64,000 nucleotides of DNA, from assembly GCF_007680845.1 (NCBI RefSeq), contig NZ_VEIY01000001.1:859789-923788 (forward strand), in the 5' to 3' direction. The notes below the pieces were generated by a model. It had not been told where the DNA came from, ran no database searches, and worked only from the letters and a program-made list of their open reading frames with translations. Shown here in pieces: positions 1-8,088 of the stretch. A program made the position numbers and the translations under genes. How positions within the stretch are numbered: the stretch's first letter is position 1; the number at the start of each line of letters is the position of its first letter. This stretch comes from Curtobacterium pusillum. GTDB lineage: Bacteria; Actinomycetota; Actinomycetes; Actinomycetales; Microbacteriaceae.

Positions 1-1
1 G

Positions 2-1879
2 TCGAAGCAGGTCGAGCGGTGGGGGTCGGTGACCGAGAGCCAGGACCACGACATCCCGGACACCGTGGTCGACATGGCGCAGCAGGTGCTCGGGTTCCCG
101 CGGCACCTCGGCATCCACTCCGGCGGCATGGTGCTCACCGACCGCCCGGTGGGCGAGGTCGTGCCGATCGAGCACGCCCGGATGGACGGCCGCACCGTGC
201 TGCAGTGGGACAAGGACGACTGCGCGTACATGGGGCTCGTGAAGTTCGACATGCTCGGGCTCGGCATGCTCGCCGCGCTGCAGTACTCGTTCGACCTCGC
301 CGACGAGCACTGCGGGGAACGCTGGGACATGCACTCCATCCCGAAGGAAGAGCAGGGCGTCTACGACCAGCTGTGCCGCGCCGACACCATCGGGGTGTTC
401 CAGGTCGAGTCACGTGCGCAGATGGGCACCCTGCCCCGGCTGTTGCCACGGCGGTTCTACGACCTCGTGATCGAGGTCGCCCTGGTGCGCCCCGGACCGA
501 TCCAGGGCGGTGCGGTGCACCCGTACATCCGCCGGCGCACCGGTGAAGAACCCATCACGTACATCCACCCGTCGCTGGAGCCGGTGCTCGAACGGACCCT
601 CGGCGTGCCGCTGTTCCAGGAACAGCTCATGCAGATGGCGATCGCGGTGGGCGGCTGCTCGGGCGACGACGCCGACCTGCTCCGGCGGGCGATGGGGTCG
701 AAGCGCGGGCACGAGAAGATCGACCGGCTCCGCGAGAAGCTCTACGCGGGCATGGCGGCGAACGACATCCACGGCGAGGACGCCGACGCCATCTACGCGA
801 AGATCCAGGCGTTCGCGAACTTCGGTTTCGCGGAGAGCCACTCGATCAGCTTCGCGCTCATCGTCTACGCGAGCGCGTGGATGCGGTTGCACTACCCGGG
901 GGCGTTCCTCGCGGCGCTCCTCCGGGCGCAGCCGATGGGGTTCTACTCACCGCAGACGCTGGTGGCCGACGCCCGACGGCACGGGGTCACCGTCCTGCGG
1001 CCGGACATCCTGCGGTCCGGGGTGGACGCCTCGTTGGAACCGCTGGGGTCGGACGGGGGCGAGCCCTCCACGCCGCTGGGCGCCGACGCCTGCCTCGAGA
1101 CCGAACAGCCCCCGGTGCTGCCGTTCGACAAGGCCCTGCCCGACGACACGGCCCGGCACCGGCGGGACGGCGCGTTCGCCGTCCGGCTCGGCCTCGCCGA
1201 GGTCTCGTCGCTCGGACGGAAGAGCGCCGAGAAGATCGTCGCCGAGCGCGACGCGCACGGGCCGTACACCGACATGTCGGACCTCGCCCGCCGGGTCGGC
1301 CTGACCACGGCGCAGCTCGAGGCGCTCGCCGCCGCCGACGCGTTCGCTGCGCTCGGGGTGGACCGGCGCGGCGGGATGTGGTCCGCTGCCCAGGCGGCCG
1401 CCGAGCGCCCCGACCAGTTGCCGGAGACCCAGGTGGTGGTGCAGCCTCCGCTGTTCGGGCAGATGACCAGCGGGGACGTCCTCATCGCGGACATGTGGTC
1501 CACGGGGATGACGACCGACGACCACCCCGTGCGGCACGTCCGGGACGGCCTGGTCGCACGCGGGGTGCTCAGCGTCCAGGACACCGCGACGGCCGAGACC
1601 GGTCGTCGGGTCGAGGTCGGCGGCATCGTGACGCACCGGCAGCGTCCGGCGACGGCCTCGGGCATCACGTTCATGAACGTCGAGGACGAGACCGGGCTGG
1701 TGAACGTGATCTGCAGCGTCGGGGTGTGGGGGCGCTACCGGAGGGTCGCACGGGAAGCGCCGGCGATCATCGTGCGGGGGATCCTCGAGCGCTCGCCGGA
1801 CGGGGTCGTGAACCTGGTGGCCGATCGGATCGAGCACCTGTCCCTGTCGGTCCGGACGCGGTCGCGGGACTTCCAGTGA
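2..1879 (+). CDS. dnaE2: Error-prone DNA polymerase III alpha subunit DnaE2 (3' part only)
   Basis: The frame is open from base 2 and the gene begins outside the window, so about 625 C-terminal residues are seen and no start is claimed. Family blocks visible in order are GFPRHLGIHSGGMV, VRPGPIQGGAVHPYIRRR, LLRRAMGSKRG and NFGFAESHSISFA (end of palm and fingers), then a helix-hairpin-helix stretch around LAEVSSLGRKSAEKI and a C-terminal OB fold near VEVGGIVTHRQRP. DnaE2 (ImuC) performs SOS-induced translesion synthesis with ImuA' and ImuB, which are not in this window. The protein stops soon after the OB fold, without the longer tail of the replicative DnaE1, which favours DnaE2; DnaE1 is the alternative. 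Confidence 0.9.
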   Translation, partial: SKQVERWGSVTESQDHDIPDTVVDMAQQVLGFPRHLGIHSGGMVLTDRPVGEVVPIEHARMDGRTVLQWDKDDCAYMGLVKFDMLGLGMLAALQYSFDLADEHCGERWDMHSIPKEEQGVYDQLCRADTIGVFQVESRAQMGTLPRLLPRRFYDLVIEVALVRPGPIQGGAVHPYIRRRTGEEPITYIHPSLEPVLERTLGVPLFQEQLMQMAIAVGGCSGDDADLLRRAMGSKRGHEKIDRLREKLYAGMAANDIHGEDADAIYAKIQAFANFGFAESHSISFALIVYASAWMRLHYPGAFLAALLRAQPMGFYSPQTLVADARRHGVTVLRPDILRSGVDASLEPLGSDGGEPSTPLGADACLETEQPPVLPFDKALPDDTARHRRDGAFAVRLGLAEVSSLGRKSAEKIVAERDAHGPYTDMSDLARRVGLTTAQLEALAAADAFAALGVDRRGGMWSAAQAAAERPDQLPETQVVVQPPLFGQMTSGDVLIADMWSTGMTTDDHPVRHVRDGLVARGVLSVQDTATAETGRRVEVGGIVTHRQRPATASGITFMNVEDETGLVNVICSVGVWGRYRRVAREAPAIIVRGILERSPDGVVNLVADRIEHLSLSVRTRSRDFQ

Positions 1880-1909
1880 CGGGGCGGTCGTCGGCCGCGC
1901 GGGTCGTCG

Positions 1910-1949
1910 TGCGACACGGTACCGGTCGATCGACGCGTGCGGTGTCGGA
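1910..1949. repeat. TCGATCGA-centred palindromic repeat, copy 1
   Basis: A 40-base imperfect palindrome running from TGCGACA to GGTGTCGGA around a GTCGATCGAC core. It lies between the convergent 3' ends of dnaE2 and the histidine kinase gene. The same arrangement recurs at 17191, 20193 and 20264. It could act as a bidirectional terminator, although no T tract follows. Confidence 0.7.
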
Positions 1950-2012
1950 CGGTGCGCACGCACGCCGCCGAACGCCGCCCCGCCGCCCTCGCGGGCATGC
2001 CCCCACGCCCCG

Positions 2013-3497
2013 CTACGACACCTCCGGGACCCGCACCGTGACCTCGAGCCCGCCCGACCGCACGTTCCGGAGCGACGCCGTACCCCCGGCCCGCTCCGCC
2101 ACCGCCCGCACGATCGCGAGCCCCAGCCCGGAACCGCCCGGCAACGCGATCGCGCCGGTGGTCGGGTCGGGGTTCGGTCGGGACTTCCGGGCCTCGTCGG
2201 GGCGGGTGAACCGGTCGAACGCGACGGGGATGAACGATTCCGGCACTCCCGGGCCGTCGTCCGTGACCTGCAGGATGCCCTCGCCGGCGGCGCTCCGCCA
2301 CGACACGAAGATCCCGCCGCCGCGGGGGAGAGCAGAGACCGCGTTGCCCGCGATGTTCGTGACGAGCTGTGCCATGCCGCCGGTGTCGAGCCGGTACCGC
2401 GGTTCGACCGTGCCGCCGCCGATGCCCGGGCCGGAGCCGCCGACGGCCACCGGGGGTTCGAGGTCGAAGTCGACGGTGATGTCCTTCGCCGACGCGATGA
2501 GCCGGACCCGGTCGACGGCGGACATGACCTCGTCGCCGAGGTCCGACCACCCGGTCAGGGTCTGCTCGGCTCCGTCCTGCTCCCGGCGCTCGGACTCCTC
2601 GATGCGGGACAGCGCGAGCAGGTCGTTGGCCAACCGGGACAACCGCGCGACGCTGAGCTTCGCCCGCTCGATGTGCGCGGCGAGGGCGGCGGCGTCGTCA
2701 CCGTCGAGGGACGCGAGGTCGAGCTGGGTCGTCAGGATCGCGAGGGGCGTGCGGAGCTCGTGGCTCGCGTCCGAGACCATCTGGCGCTCGCGCTCGGTCG
2801 CTTGGCGGGTGCGGGCGAGGAAGGCGTTCAGGGTCGTCGCCAGGGACGCCAGTTCGTCCTCGGCGGGCCCCACGGGCAGCTCGGCCCGCTCGGGGGCGAC
2901 GGACAGGCGTTCCGCTTCCCGGCGCATCCGGTTCACGGGGCGGAGGGCGGCGGTCGCGAGTGCCCACGATGCGACGCCGAACGCGATGAGGATCGCGAGT
3001 CCGGTGAGCGACAGCGTGGACGTCAGGTCGTCGACGACGATCGCCTCGGCCTGCGCGTTGCGTGCCGCGACCACCGTCCAGCGCCCGGCCTGGTTGACCG
3101 GGTGCTCGACGACGACGCGGTACTCCGACCCCGAGACCTGGATGACGGACGTGCCCGCCCTCGTCGACGTCAGGCTGCCGAGGGCACGCTCGACCTTGCC
3201 GGGCATCGTCGACAGCACGATGTCCCCGGTGGGGGACACGACCGCGACGAGCTGCAGGTTGCCGGGCGGTGACAGGTCCGGGTTGCTGTCCACTTCGAGC
3301 GTCGCCACGTACGGGTCGGCGTCGGCGTCGAGCAAGGTCCTTGTGGCGCTCGCGACGACGCTCACGACCTGGAACCGCATGACGACCACGAGCAGGACGA
3401 TGACGACCGCCGCGATCGCCGTGGAGCCGATGGTGATCCGAGCCCGGAGCGAGAGGTTCCGCAGCGGGCGGATCAGGCCCCGCCCGGGACCGGTCAC
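2013..3497 (-). CDS. Two-component sensor histidine kinase
   Basis: A 494-residue membrane kinase that would autophosphorylate and pass phosphate to the response regulator encoded just upstream. An N-terminal membrane helix (about 22-42), an extracytoplasmic sensor of about 115 residues and a second helix (about 162-185) are followed by a HAMP-like linker. The phospho-acceptor is His246 in SDASHELRTPLA. The ATP-binding domain shows an N box at 381-385, G1 DDGPGVP at 413-419 and G2 GGSGLGLAI near 454. The N box NIAGNAVSALP departs from the common NLLxNAxKY form. The GTG start overlaps the regulator stop by 4 bases, so the pair is one translationally coupled operon. The signal sensed is unknown. 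Confidence 0.93.
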   Translation of the reverse strand: MTGPGRGLIRPLRNLSLRARITIGSTAIAAVVIVLLVVVMRFQVVSVVASATRTLLDADADPYVATLEVDSNPDLSPPGNLQLVAVVSPTGDIVLSTMPGKVERALGSLTSTRAGTSVIQVSGSEYRVVVEHPVNQAGRWTVVAARNAQAEAIVVDDLTSTLSLTGLAILIAFGVASWALATAALRPVNRMRREAERLSVAPERAELPVGPAEDELASLATTLNAFLARTRQATERERQMVSDASHELRTPLAILTTQLDLASLDGDDAAALAAHIERAKLSVARLSRLANDLLALSRIEESERREQDGAEQTLTGWSDLGDEVMSAVDRVRLIASAKDITVDFDLEPPVAVGGSGPGIGGGTVEPRYRLDTGGMAQLVTNIAGNAVSALPRGGGIFVSWRSAAGEGILQVTDDGPGVPESFIPVAFDRFTRPDEARKSRPNPDPTTGAIALPGGSGLGLAIVRAVAERAGGTASLRNVRSGGLEVTVRVPEVS

Positions 3498-4171
3498 GCC
3501 CCGAGCAGGTCGAGTCGGTAGCCCCGACCGCGAACGGTGGAGATCGCGACGGTGGCCTCGTGCGAGGTCAGCTTCTTGCGGAGGTACGAGATGTACTGCT
3601 CGACGACGTTGGGATCGACGTGCTGCGAGCCGTCCCAGACCTCTTCGAGGATCTTCGGCCGGTCGACCACCGTGCCGACGGACCGCGCGAGCAGTCGGAG
3701 CAGCGCGAACTCGGTGGGGCTCACGGCGACCCGCTGGCCCTTGATGAGGATGCGGCGCGCTTCGGAGTCGATGGCGACGTCGCCGACCTCGATCGTGCGG
3801 GGAGCGCCGGCGGACTCACGGCGACCGAGCGCACGGAGGCGGGCGGTGAGCTCGGCGAAGGCGAACGGCTTCGTGAGGTAGTCGTCGGCACCGGCGTCGA
3901 GCCCGAACACGCGGTCGTCGACGGCGTCCCGCGCGGTGACGAGGAGGATCCGCACGGGGTCTTCGCGCTCGCGGATGCGTCGGGCGAGCTCGAAGCCGGA
4001 CATGCCGGGCATCATGACGTCGACGACGGCCAGGTCGAACGCCTGCTCGCCGAGCGCGATGAGCGCTTCGACCCCGTTCTCGACCGCCGTGACGCGGTAC
4101 CCCTCAGCGGCGAGCCCACGCTCCATGAGCGCGCGCATCTCGTCATCGTCCTCGACCACCAACAGGCGCAT
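3494..4171 (-). CDS. OmpR/PhoB-family response regulator
   Basis: A 225-residue DNA-binding response regulator and first gene of the kinase operon. The receiver domain (1-115) has the acidic pocket EDDD at 7-10, phospho-acceptor Asp51 in VVDVMMPG, Thr79 and Lys101 in LTKPF. The C-terminal winged helix (about 128-222) contains RRILIKGQRVAVSPTEFALL and ends in VRGRGYRLD, typical of the OmpR class. The ATG start is supported by a strong ribosome site (GAGGAGG) a few bases upstream. Target genes cannot be read from the sequence. Confidence 0.95.
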   Translation of the reverse strand: MRLLVVEDDDEMRALMERGLAAEGYRVTAVENGVEALIALGEQAFDLAVVDVMMPGMSGFELARRIREREDPVRILLVTARDAVDDRVFGLDAGADDYLTKPFAFAELTARLRALGRRESAGAPRTIEVGDVAIDSEARRILIKGQRVAVSPTEFALLRLLARSVGTVVDRPKILEEVWDGSQHVDPNVVEQYISYLRKKLTSHEATVAISTVRGRGYRLDLLGA

Positions 4172-4378
4172 AGCGACCTCCTCGGACCCATCGTGGCATC
4201 GATCGGGCCGAGGGTGACGGTTCCTCGGCCGATCTCGCTGAATCTCGTCACAGTCACAGCGGGGCGACAGGTAGAACGGTCTGTCCCTCGTTCGTGGGAC
4301 GTGAGGACTTCTTCAGTCGTTGCTAGGCTCACGCACCGGACGAGGCGTGCCCGACGCTTCGTCAGCAGTGGGGGCACC

Positions 4379-4687
4379 ATGAACAACTCGCCGGAACACC
4401 CGGCCCTCGTCCGTCTGCGCGCGGAGCTCGACGCCGCGTGGAAGGGCATCGGCGTGCTCGGCGCCATGGAGGACGGCCCGCGCGAGCGTGTCGTCGCCGA
4501 ACTCCTGGCCGCCGTCCCGGACGTCGCGAGCCGCGCGGCCCGCGCCGCCGGAGCGGATGCCGTCGTCGCCGAGATCAGTCGCTTCGCCGAGGCGGAGGTC
4601 GTCGCGGACGACTCGTCCGTCCCGACGGCGACGATCTGGGGCGACATCGTGCACTCCGCGACCGAAGCGGCGTCCGCCACGCGCTGA
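4379..4687 (+). CDS. Small uncharacterised protein, 102 residues
   Basis: I do not recognise this protein. It is predicted soluble and helical, rich in Ala and Glu, with an acidic middle (AEISRFAEAEVVADDSS) and no membrane segment or cysteine motif. It is divergent from the response regulator gene across about 200 bases. A possible -10 box TAGGCT lies at 4323-4328, leaving a leader of about 50 bases with a weak GGGGGC ribosome site before the ATG. A 48-base perfect palindrome follows 10 bases after the stop. Reading-frame composition and placement between well-defined flanks support a real gene, but no function is inferred. Confidence 0.6.
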   Translation: MNNSPEHPALVRLRAELDAAWKGIGVLGAMEDGPRERVVAELLAAVPDVASRAARAAGADAVVAEISRFAEAEVVADDSSVPTATIWGDIVHSATEAASATR

Positions 4688-4697
4688 CGCGACCACC

Positions 4698-4745
4698 CGT
4701 CGGACGGGAGGCGCGGGTCGGGCCCGACCCGCGCCTCCCGTCCGA
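4698..4745. terminator. Perfect 48-base palindrome (GGAGGCGCGG family)
   Basis: Two 24-base arms are exact reverse complements with no unpaired centre. The element lies between the convergent 3' ends of the 102-residue gene and the FUSC gene. It is a member of the dispersed GGAGGCGCGG hairpin family and is well placed to end transcription from both sides. Confidence 0.8.
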
Positions 4746-4835
4746 CCGTGCGCACGACCAGGGCCGCCCGCCGTCCGCGACCGCGTTGCCGTTCCGTGCA
4801 CCCGCCCGGCTCGCCGACGCGAGCCGACGGCGGTC

Positions 4836-5885
4836 TCAGTCGTCCTCGCCGAGCAGTTCCTCGCGCACGCGACGGATGTCCTCGAGCAGGGCCCCGATGA
4901 GCACCCAGTGCCGCGAGTTCGGCCGGACGATCTCGAGCGGCGCCGTGAGCGCGGGTTCGCCGGCCGGGTCGACCGGCTCCGGGACGGGGGCCTCGGACGC
5001 GGCGACGCGCGCGCTCAGCGCTCGGACGTCCGCGGCGATCCGGGCCACCTCCGTCGCGATGCTGCCCACGACGGGGTCGGCGCGGAGGTCCGGCGCGGTG
5101 TTGTCCCGGATCGCCCGGGTCATGCCGGTGACGCGGGTGACGAGGACGCGCAGGTGCTCGGTGACGGTGATGTCCTCGTCGAGGATCGTCCGGTGCCGGC
5201 CACCGCGCGGGTTCATGGTGAGGGACTCGCGTGCCGCGGTGAGCGACGCCTCGGCGCGGGCGTGCTGCTGGCGGAGGGCGCGGGCCTGCAGGAGGGCCTC
5301 GTGCCACCGGTCGTGGTCCCAGCCCTCGGTGAGGCCGATCGCGACCCGCTCGAACGCGGCCGCGGTGTCGCGGGCGAGCCGGGCGACGGCGAGGTGCGCG
5401 GGGCCGAGGAGCACCGGCGGGACGATGAGGGCGTTGACGATGAGGGCGACGATCGCGCCGAGGACGGTCTCGAGGATCCGGTCGGCCGAGTAGTTCGGCG
5501 TGACGACACCCGCGGTGAGGACGAGCATCCCGCTGATGCCGACCTGCGTCGCCGAGGTCGGGGTGAGCCGGAGCGCCCAGGCGATGAGGATCGCGAGCAC
5601 GATGACGAGCAGGACGACCCACACCGAGTCGCCGAGCAGCAGGTGGAACCCGGTGGCGAGCACGACGCCGAGGACGACGCCGGCGCTCCGCTCGAGGCCC
5701 TTCACGAACGACTGGTTGATGCTCGGCTGCACCACGAGCAGGGCGGCGATCGCGGCGAAGGTCGGGAACGGTCCGGCAATGAGGACCCGGCAGAGCAGCA
5801 CGGCGGCGACCACCGCGACCGCCGTCTTCACGACCTGCAGGAAGGGCGTGCGGCTGGAGCTGCGGAGACGCGCGACCGGGTTCAC
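4836..5885 (-). CDS. FUSC-family inner-membrane transporter (aromatic acid exporter-like)
   Basis: An integral membrane protein of about 349 residues. The N-terminal half has closely spaced hydrophobic helices including the family-like stretch AAIAALLVVQPSINQSFVKG, then GVVLGVVLATGFHLLLG, further helices and GAIVALIVNALIVPP. The C-terminal half is a cytoplasmic helical domain. FUSC/ArAE proteins are associated with efflux of aromatic acids, but the substrate here is unknown. The longest frame begins at a GTG ending at 5912. I prefer the GTG at 5885 because TACCGT (5893-5898) sits exactly 7 bases upstream, the leaderless pattern repeated across this window. It is divergent from the phosphotransferase gene. 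Confidence 0.82.
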   Translation of the reverse strand: MNPVARLRSSSRTPFLQVVKTAVAVVAAVLLCRVLIAGPFPTFAAIAALLVVQPSINQSFVKGLERSAGVVLGVVLATGFHLLLGDSVWVVLLVIVLAILIAWALRLTPTSATQVGISGMLVLTAGVVTPNYSADRILETVLGAIVALIVNALIVPPVLLGPAHLAVARLARDTAAAFERVAIGLTEGWDHDRWHEALLQARALRQQHARAEASLTAARESLTMNPRGGRHRTILDEDITVTEHLRVLVTRVTGMTRAIRDNTAPDLRADPVVGSIATEVARIAADVRALSARVAASEAPVPEPVDPAGEPALTAPLEIVRPNSRHWVLIGALLEDIRRVREELLGEDD

Positions 5886-5892
5886 GACGACC

Positions 5893-5959
5893 ACGGTAGC
5901 CACGAGCCGCACGCCGAGCCGTGCACGAACGCGACGAAACCCCCGCCGTCGGGTTGACT
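5893..5959. promoter_or_regulatory. Divergent leaderless promoters for FUSC and phosphotransferase genes
   Basis: On the minus strand TACCGT (5893-5898) is 7 bases from the GTG at 5885. On the plus strand TTGACT (5954-5959) is 6 bases from the GTG at 5966. Both spacings predict transcripts starting at or next to the start codon. The two -10 boxes are about 55 bases apart, so their -35 regions overlap. Confidence 0.55.
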
Positions 5960-5965
5960 GGTGTC

Positions 5966-7210
5966 GTGTGGCCCAACCATGAGCGCGTCATCCCGCAGGC
6001 CTTCGCCGGCTCCGGGACCTCCGTGGTGGCCGCGCGGGCGCACTCCGTCGAGCCCTCGGGCAACGGCTACCTGTACGGGTACGAGGTCGACACCGTGGAC
6101 CGGGCCGGCCAGCGCGCCACCGTCCTGACCTACGTCGACACGGGCGGCACCCACGACCAGAACAGCGCGATCGTCACCGATCCCGCCACCGGCGACCCCG
6201 TCTCCGTGTGGGCGTACCCGAACGACCCCGGACTGCCGGTGCTGCCGCAGGTGACCTACCGTGACGCGGTCGCCGAGCTGCTCACGACGCTCGGCATGCC
6301 GGTGACGAACCCGACGCTGACCGTCGCGGCGTACCGCCCGGGCAAACGCGCGGTCGTCCGGGTCGACGCACCCGAGGGGACGGTGTTCCTCAAGGTCGTC
6401 CGGCCGCACCGGGTCGCACCCATCGAGAAGTCGCACGAGCAGTTCGTCGCCGCTGGCCTCCCCGTGCCGCGGGTCCTGTCGAGCCGGGGTGACGGGCTCC
6501 TCGTGCTCGAACGCATCCGGGGCGTGCCCGCCGGCAGCCGGATCCTCGACATCGCCGACGACCCGCGGTTCGTCTCGTCGCTCGCCGCGCTGACCGGCCG
6601 GATCGCGACCGTGCCGATGACCCAGCAGGCCCGCGCGGACGCGATGGACCACGCCGACTGGCACCGGCGCACCCTGGTCGCCGCGCTGCCGCAGGACGCC
6701 GAGGAGATCGACGCCCTCTACGACGCGATCGGACGACGGTCGATCGGTTGGGCCTCGGCCACGAAGCAGGTCGTGCACGGCGACCTCCACCTCGAGCAGG
6801 TCTTCGTCGACGAGGACGAGCCGTGGCGGATCTCCGGCCTGCTCGACATCGACACCGCGGGCTGGGGCTTCCCGGTGCGGGACATCGGTGCGGTGGTCGC
6901 GCACCTCGTCGTCACGGGGCTGTGGCACCGGTCGCGCGGGGATGTGGAACGCGGGGCCGCGGCGGAGCGCCTGGCCGACGCCGTCGCCCGGGACTGGGTC
7001 GCGCGGAACCCCGACCAGACGGACCGGATCGGCCCGGCGATCGGGGCGCAGCTCCTCGCGCACGCGGGCGGGCAGGCGACGACGGGGTCCGCGAACGGGA
7101 TCCACACCGCGGAGCAGCTGCTGGCGGCGACGCAGGCCGCGTTGGTGGAGGCATCGCCGGTCGTGCCGTCGGACGGCTTGGTCCGGCCGCGTTCCGCGCC
7201 GCAGGTCTGA
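5966..7210 (+). CDS. Phosphotransferase of the APH/maltokinase-like fold
   Basis: A protein of about 414 residues with a kinase-like C-terminal part. VVHGDLHLEQVFVD near residue 270 is the catalytic loop (Asp in HGDLH), and SGLLDIDTAGWG provides the metal-binding Asp. Upstream, GKRAVVRVDAPEGTVFLKVV resembles the beta strand carrying the ATP-contacting lysine. The N-terminal 90 residues resemble the extra lobe of actinobacterial maltokinase-like proteins. The substrate (sugar, aminoglycoside or other) is not determined; resistance is not implied. A GTG at 5921 also opens the frame, but the GTG at 5966 has a -10-like TTGACT 6 bases upstream. Confidence 0.8.
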   Translation: MWPNHERVIPQAFAGSGTSVVAARAHSVEPSGNGYLYGYEVDTVDRAGQRATVLTYVDTGGTHDQNSAIVTDPATGDPVSVWAYPNDPGLPVLPQVTYRDAVAELLTTLGMPVTNPTLTVAAYRPGKRAVVRVDAPEGTVFLKVVRPHRVAPIEKSHEQFVAAGLPVPRVLSSRGDGLLVLERIRGVPAGSRILDIADDPRFVSSLAALTGRIATVPMTQQARADAMDHADWHRRTLVAALPQDAEEIDALYDAIGRRSIGWASATKQVVHGDLHLEQVFVDEDEPWRISGLLDIDTAGWGFPVRDIGAVVAHLVVTGLWHRSRGDVERGAAAERLADAVARDWVARNPDQTDRIGPAIGAQLLAHAGGQATTGSANGIHTAEQLLAATQAALVEASPVVPSDGLVRPRSAPQV

Positions 7211-7250
7211 GGCGCGGCACGCCGCGCGCGCGTGGGCGGCGCCGAGTGCG

Positions 7251-7338
7251 CACGGCACGCCGCGTGCGTATCGCCGAGCGGGCGGAAGGCGCCGGCTGGC
7301 GGTCGCGAGGCTGACAGATCGTGCCCGCTCGGCGGGAG
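7251..7338 (+). repeat. 88-base repeat unit 1
   Basis: First of three collinear 88-base units in the gene-free stretch after the phosphotransferase gene. It begins CACGGCACGCCGC, contains TGACAGATCGTG near its end, and holds a perfect 12-base inverted pair (7272-7283 with 7323-7334, CGCCGAGCGGGC). It would fold as a long-looped hairpin. Confidence 0.85.
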
Positions 7339-7393
7339 GCGCGCGGCGCGTCGGTGCTCGGGCCGGCGCCGCGCGGGCGCCCCAACCAGGGCG

Positions 7394-7481
7394 CACGACA
7401 CGCCGCAGGCGTAGCGCCGAGCGGGCGGAAGGTGCCGGCCGGCGGCCGCGAGCGTGACAGATCGTGCCCGCTCGGCGGGAG
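7394..7481 (+). repeat. 88-base repeat unit 2
   Basis: Same length and layout as unit 1: the inverted arms start 21 and 72 bases into the unit (7415-7426 and 7466-7477, perfect 12-base match) and TGACAGATCGTG is conserved. It starts 143 bases after unit 1. Confidence 0.85.
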
Positions 7482-7554
7482 GGGGGCGCATCGGGGCCCG
7501 AGCGGGCGCGGGCGCCCGGGCGGCCGGGCGCCCGGGCGCCGGGCGCCGAAGGGG

Positions 7555-7642
7555 CACGACACGCCGCATGCGTGGCGCCGAAGGGGCGGAAGGCGCCGGG
7601 CGGCGGGCGCGAGGGTGACAGATCGTGCCCGCTCGGCGGGAG
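7555..7642 (+). repeat. 88-base repeat unit 3
   Basis: Third unit, starting 161 bases after unit 2. The right arm (7627-7638) is conserved, while the left arm (7576-7587) has two changes, so the pairing is weakened. TGACAGATCGTG is unchanged. A GGAGGCGCGG-family hairpin follows directly. Confidence 0.83.
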
Positions 7643-7670
7643 GCGCGGGGCGGGGCCGCACCGCGCCTCC
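7639..7670. repeat. GGAGGCGCGG-family hairpin fused to the end of repeat unit 3
   Basis: Arms GGAGGCGCGGGGCGG and its near reverse complement pair with one mismatch. It is fused to the end of the third 88-base unit, so two repeat families meet here. Confidence 0.7.
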
Positions 7671-7750
7671 AGGCACGCGGAACGGCGGCAGCCTGGAGGC
7701 GCGACGCGCGCGGGCGACGCCGAGTCGCCTCCGTCGGTGGTCGGGGAGTA

Positions 7751-8088
7751 AACTGAACGCGCATGCACCGCGTTCCCGCGTGCCGCGTCGATTCCGGACG
7801 CAGCAGTCGGTCACTTGACCGACGTGGGAACCGGATCCGTGAACGCCCCGAGGGGGCTTCGCGTGCGTGCGACGGCGCCGGATCCCGGCGCGGACCATCG
7901 CGTCCGGCACCCTCCCGGTGGCCGGGGCGCGAACGGTCCGCGGGACTCCACCGGACGTCCCGAGTCGGGGACCGGCGAAGCGGCGGGCCACGGTGGCCCC
8001 CGACACCGGAGCCGTGCCAGGCACCGGTACAGGACTTCCGCCCGGACGGGCGGCTCGCCCGGCACGACCGGGCGGAACAGGAGGAGCG
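7751..8088 (+). promoter_or_regulatory. Possible promoter and structured 5' leader of the SNF2 helicase gene
   Basis: A good -10 match, TAAACT, begins at 7751. About 330 bases then pass before the best ribosome site. The first 140 hold several hairpins: 7806-7823 (8-base arms GTCGGTCA), 7845-7857 (GCCCC/GGGGC) and 7875-7891 (GCGCCGG/CCGGCGC). This could be a regulatory leader or an independent small RNA. No known riboswitch is recognised. The rest of the stretch from 7211 holds only repeats. Confidence 0.4.
8079..8086 (+). promoter_or_regulatory. Ribosome binding site that fixes the SNF2 helicase start
   Basis: AGGAGGAG lies at the correct distance before the in-frame TTG at 8089. The longer open frame back to 7867 has no comparable site, and its extra residues look like translated low-complexity sequence. 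Confidence 0.7.

Noticed and set aside
877..3744. Plus-strand open frame of over 900 codons across dnaE2 and the histidine kinase
   Set aside because: It is Arg/Pro/Gly-rich with no domain and lies out of frame or antisense to two clearly recognisable genes.
7251..7642. Possible CRISPR array
   Set aside because: Only three units of 88 bases with internal hairpins and GC-rich spacers of unequal length (55 and 73 bases); no cas genes nearby.
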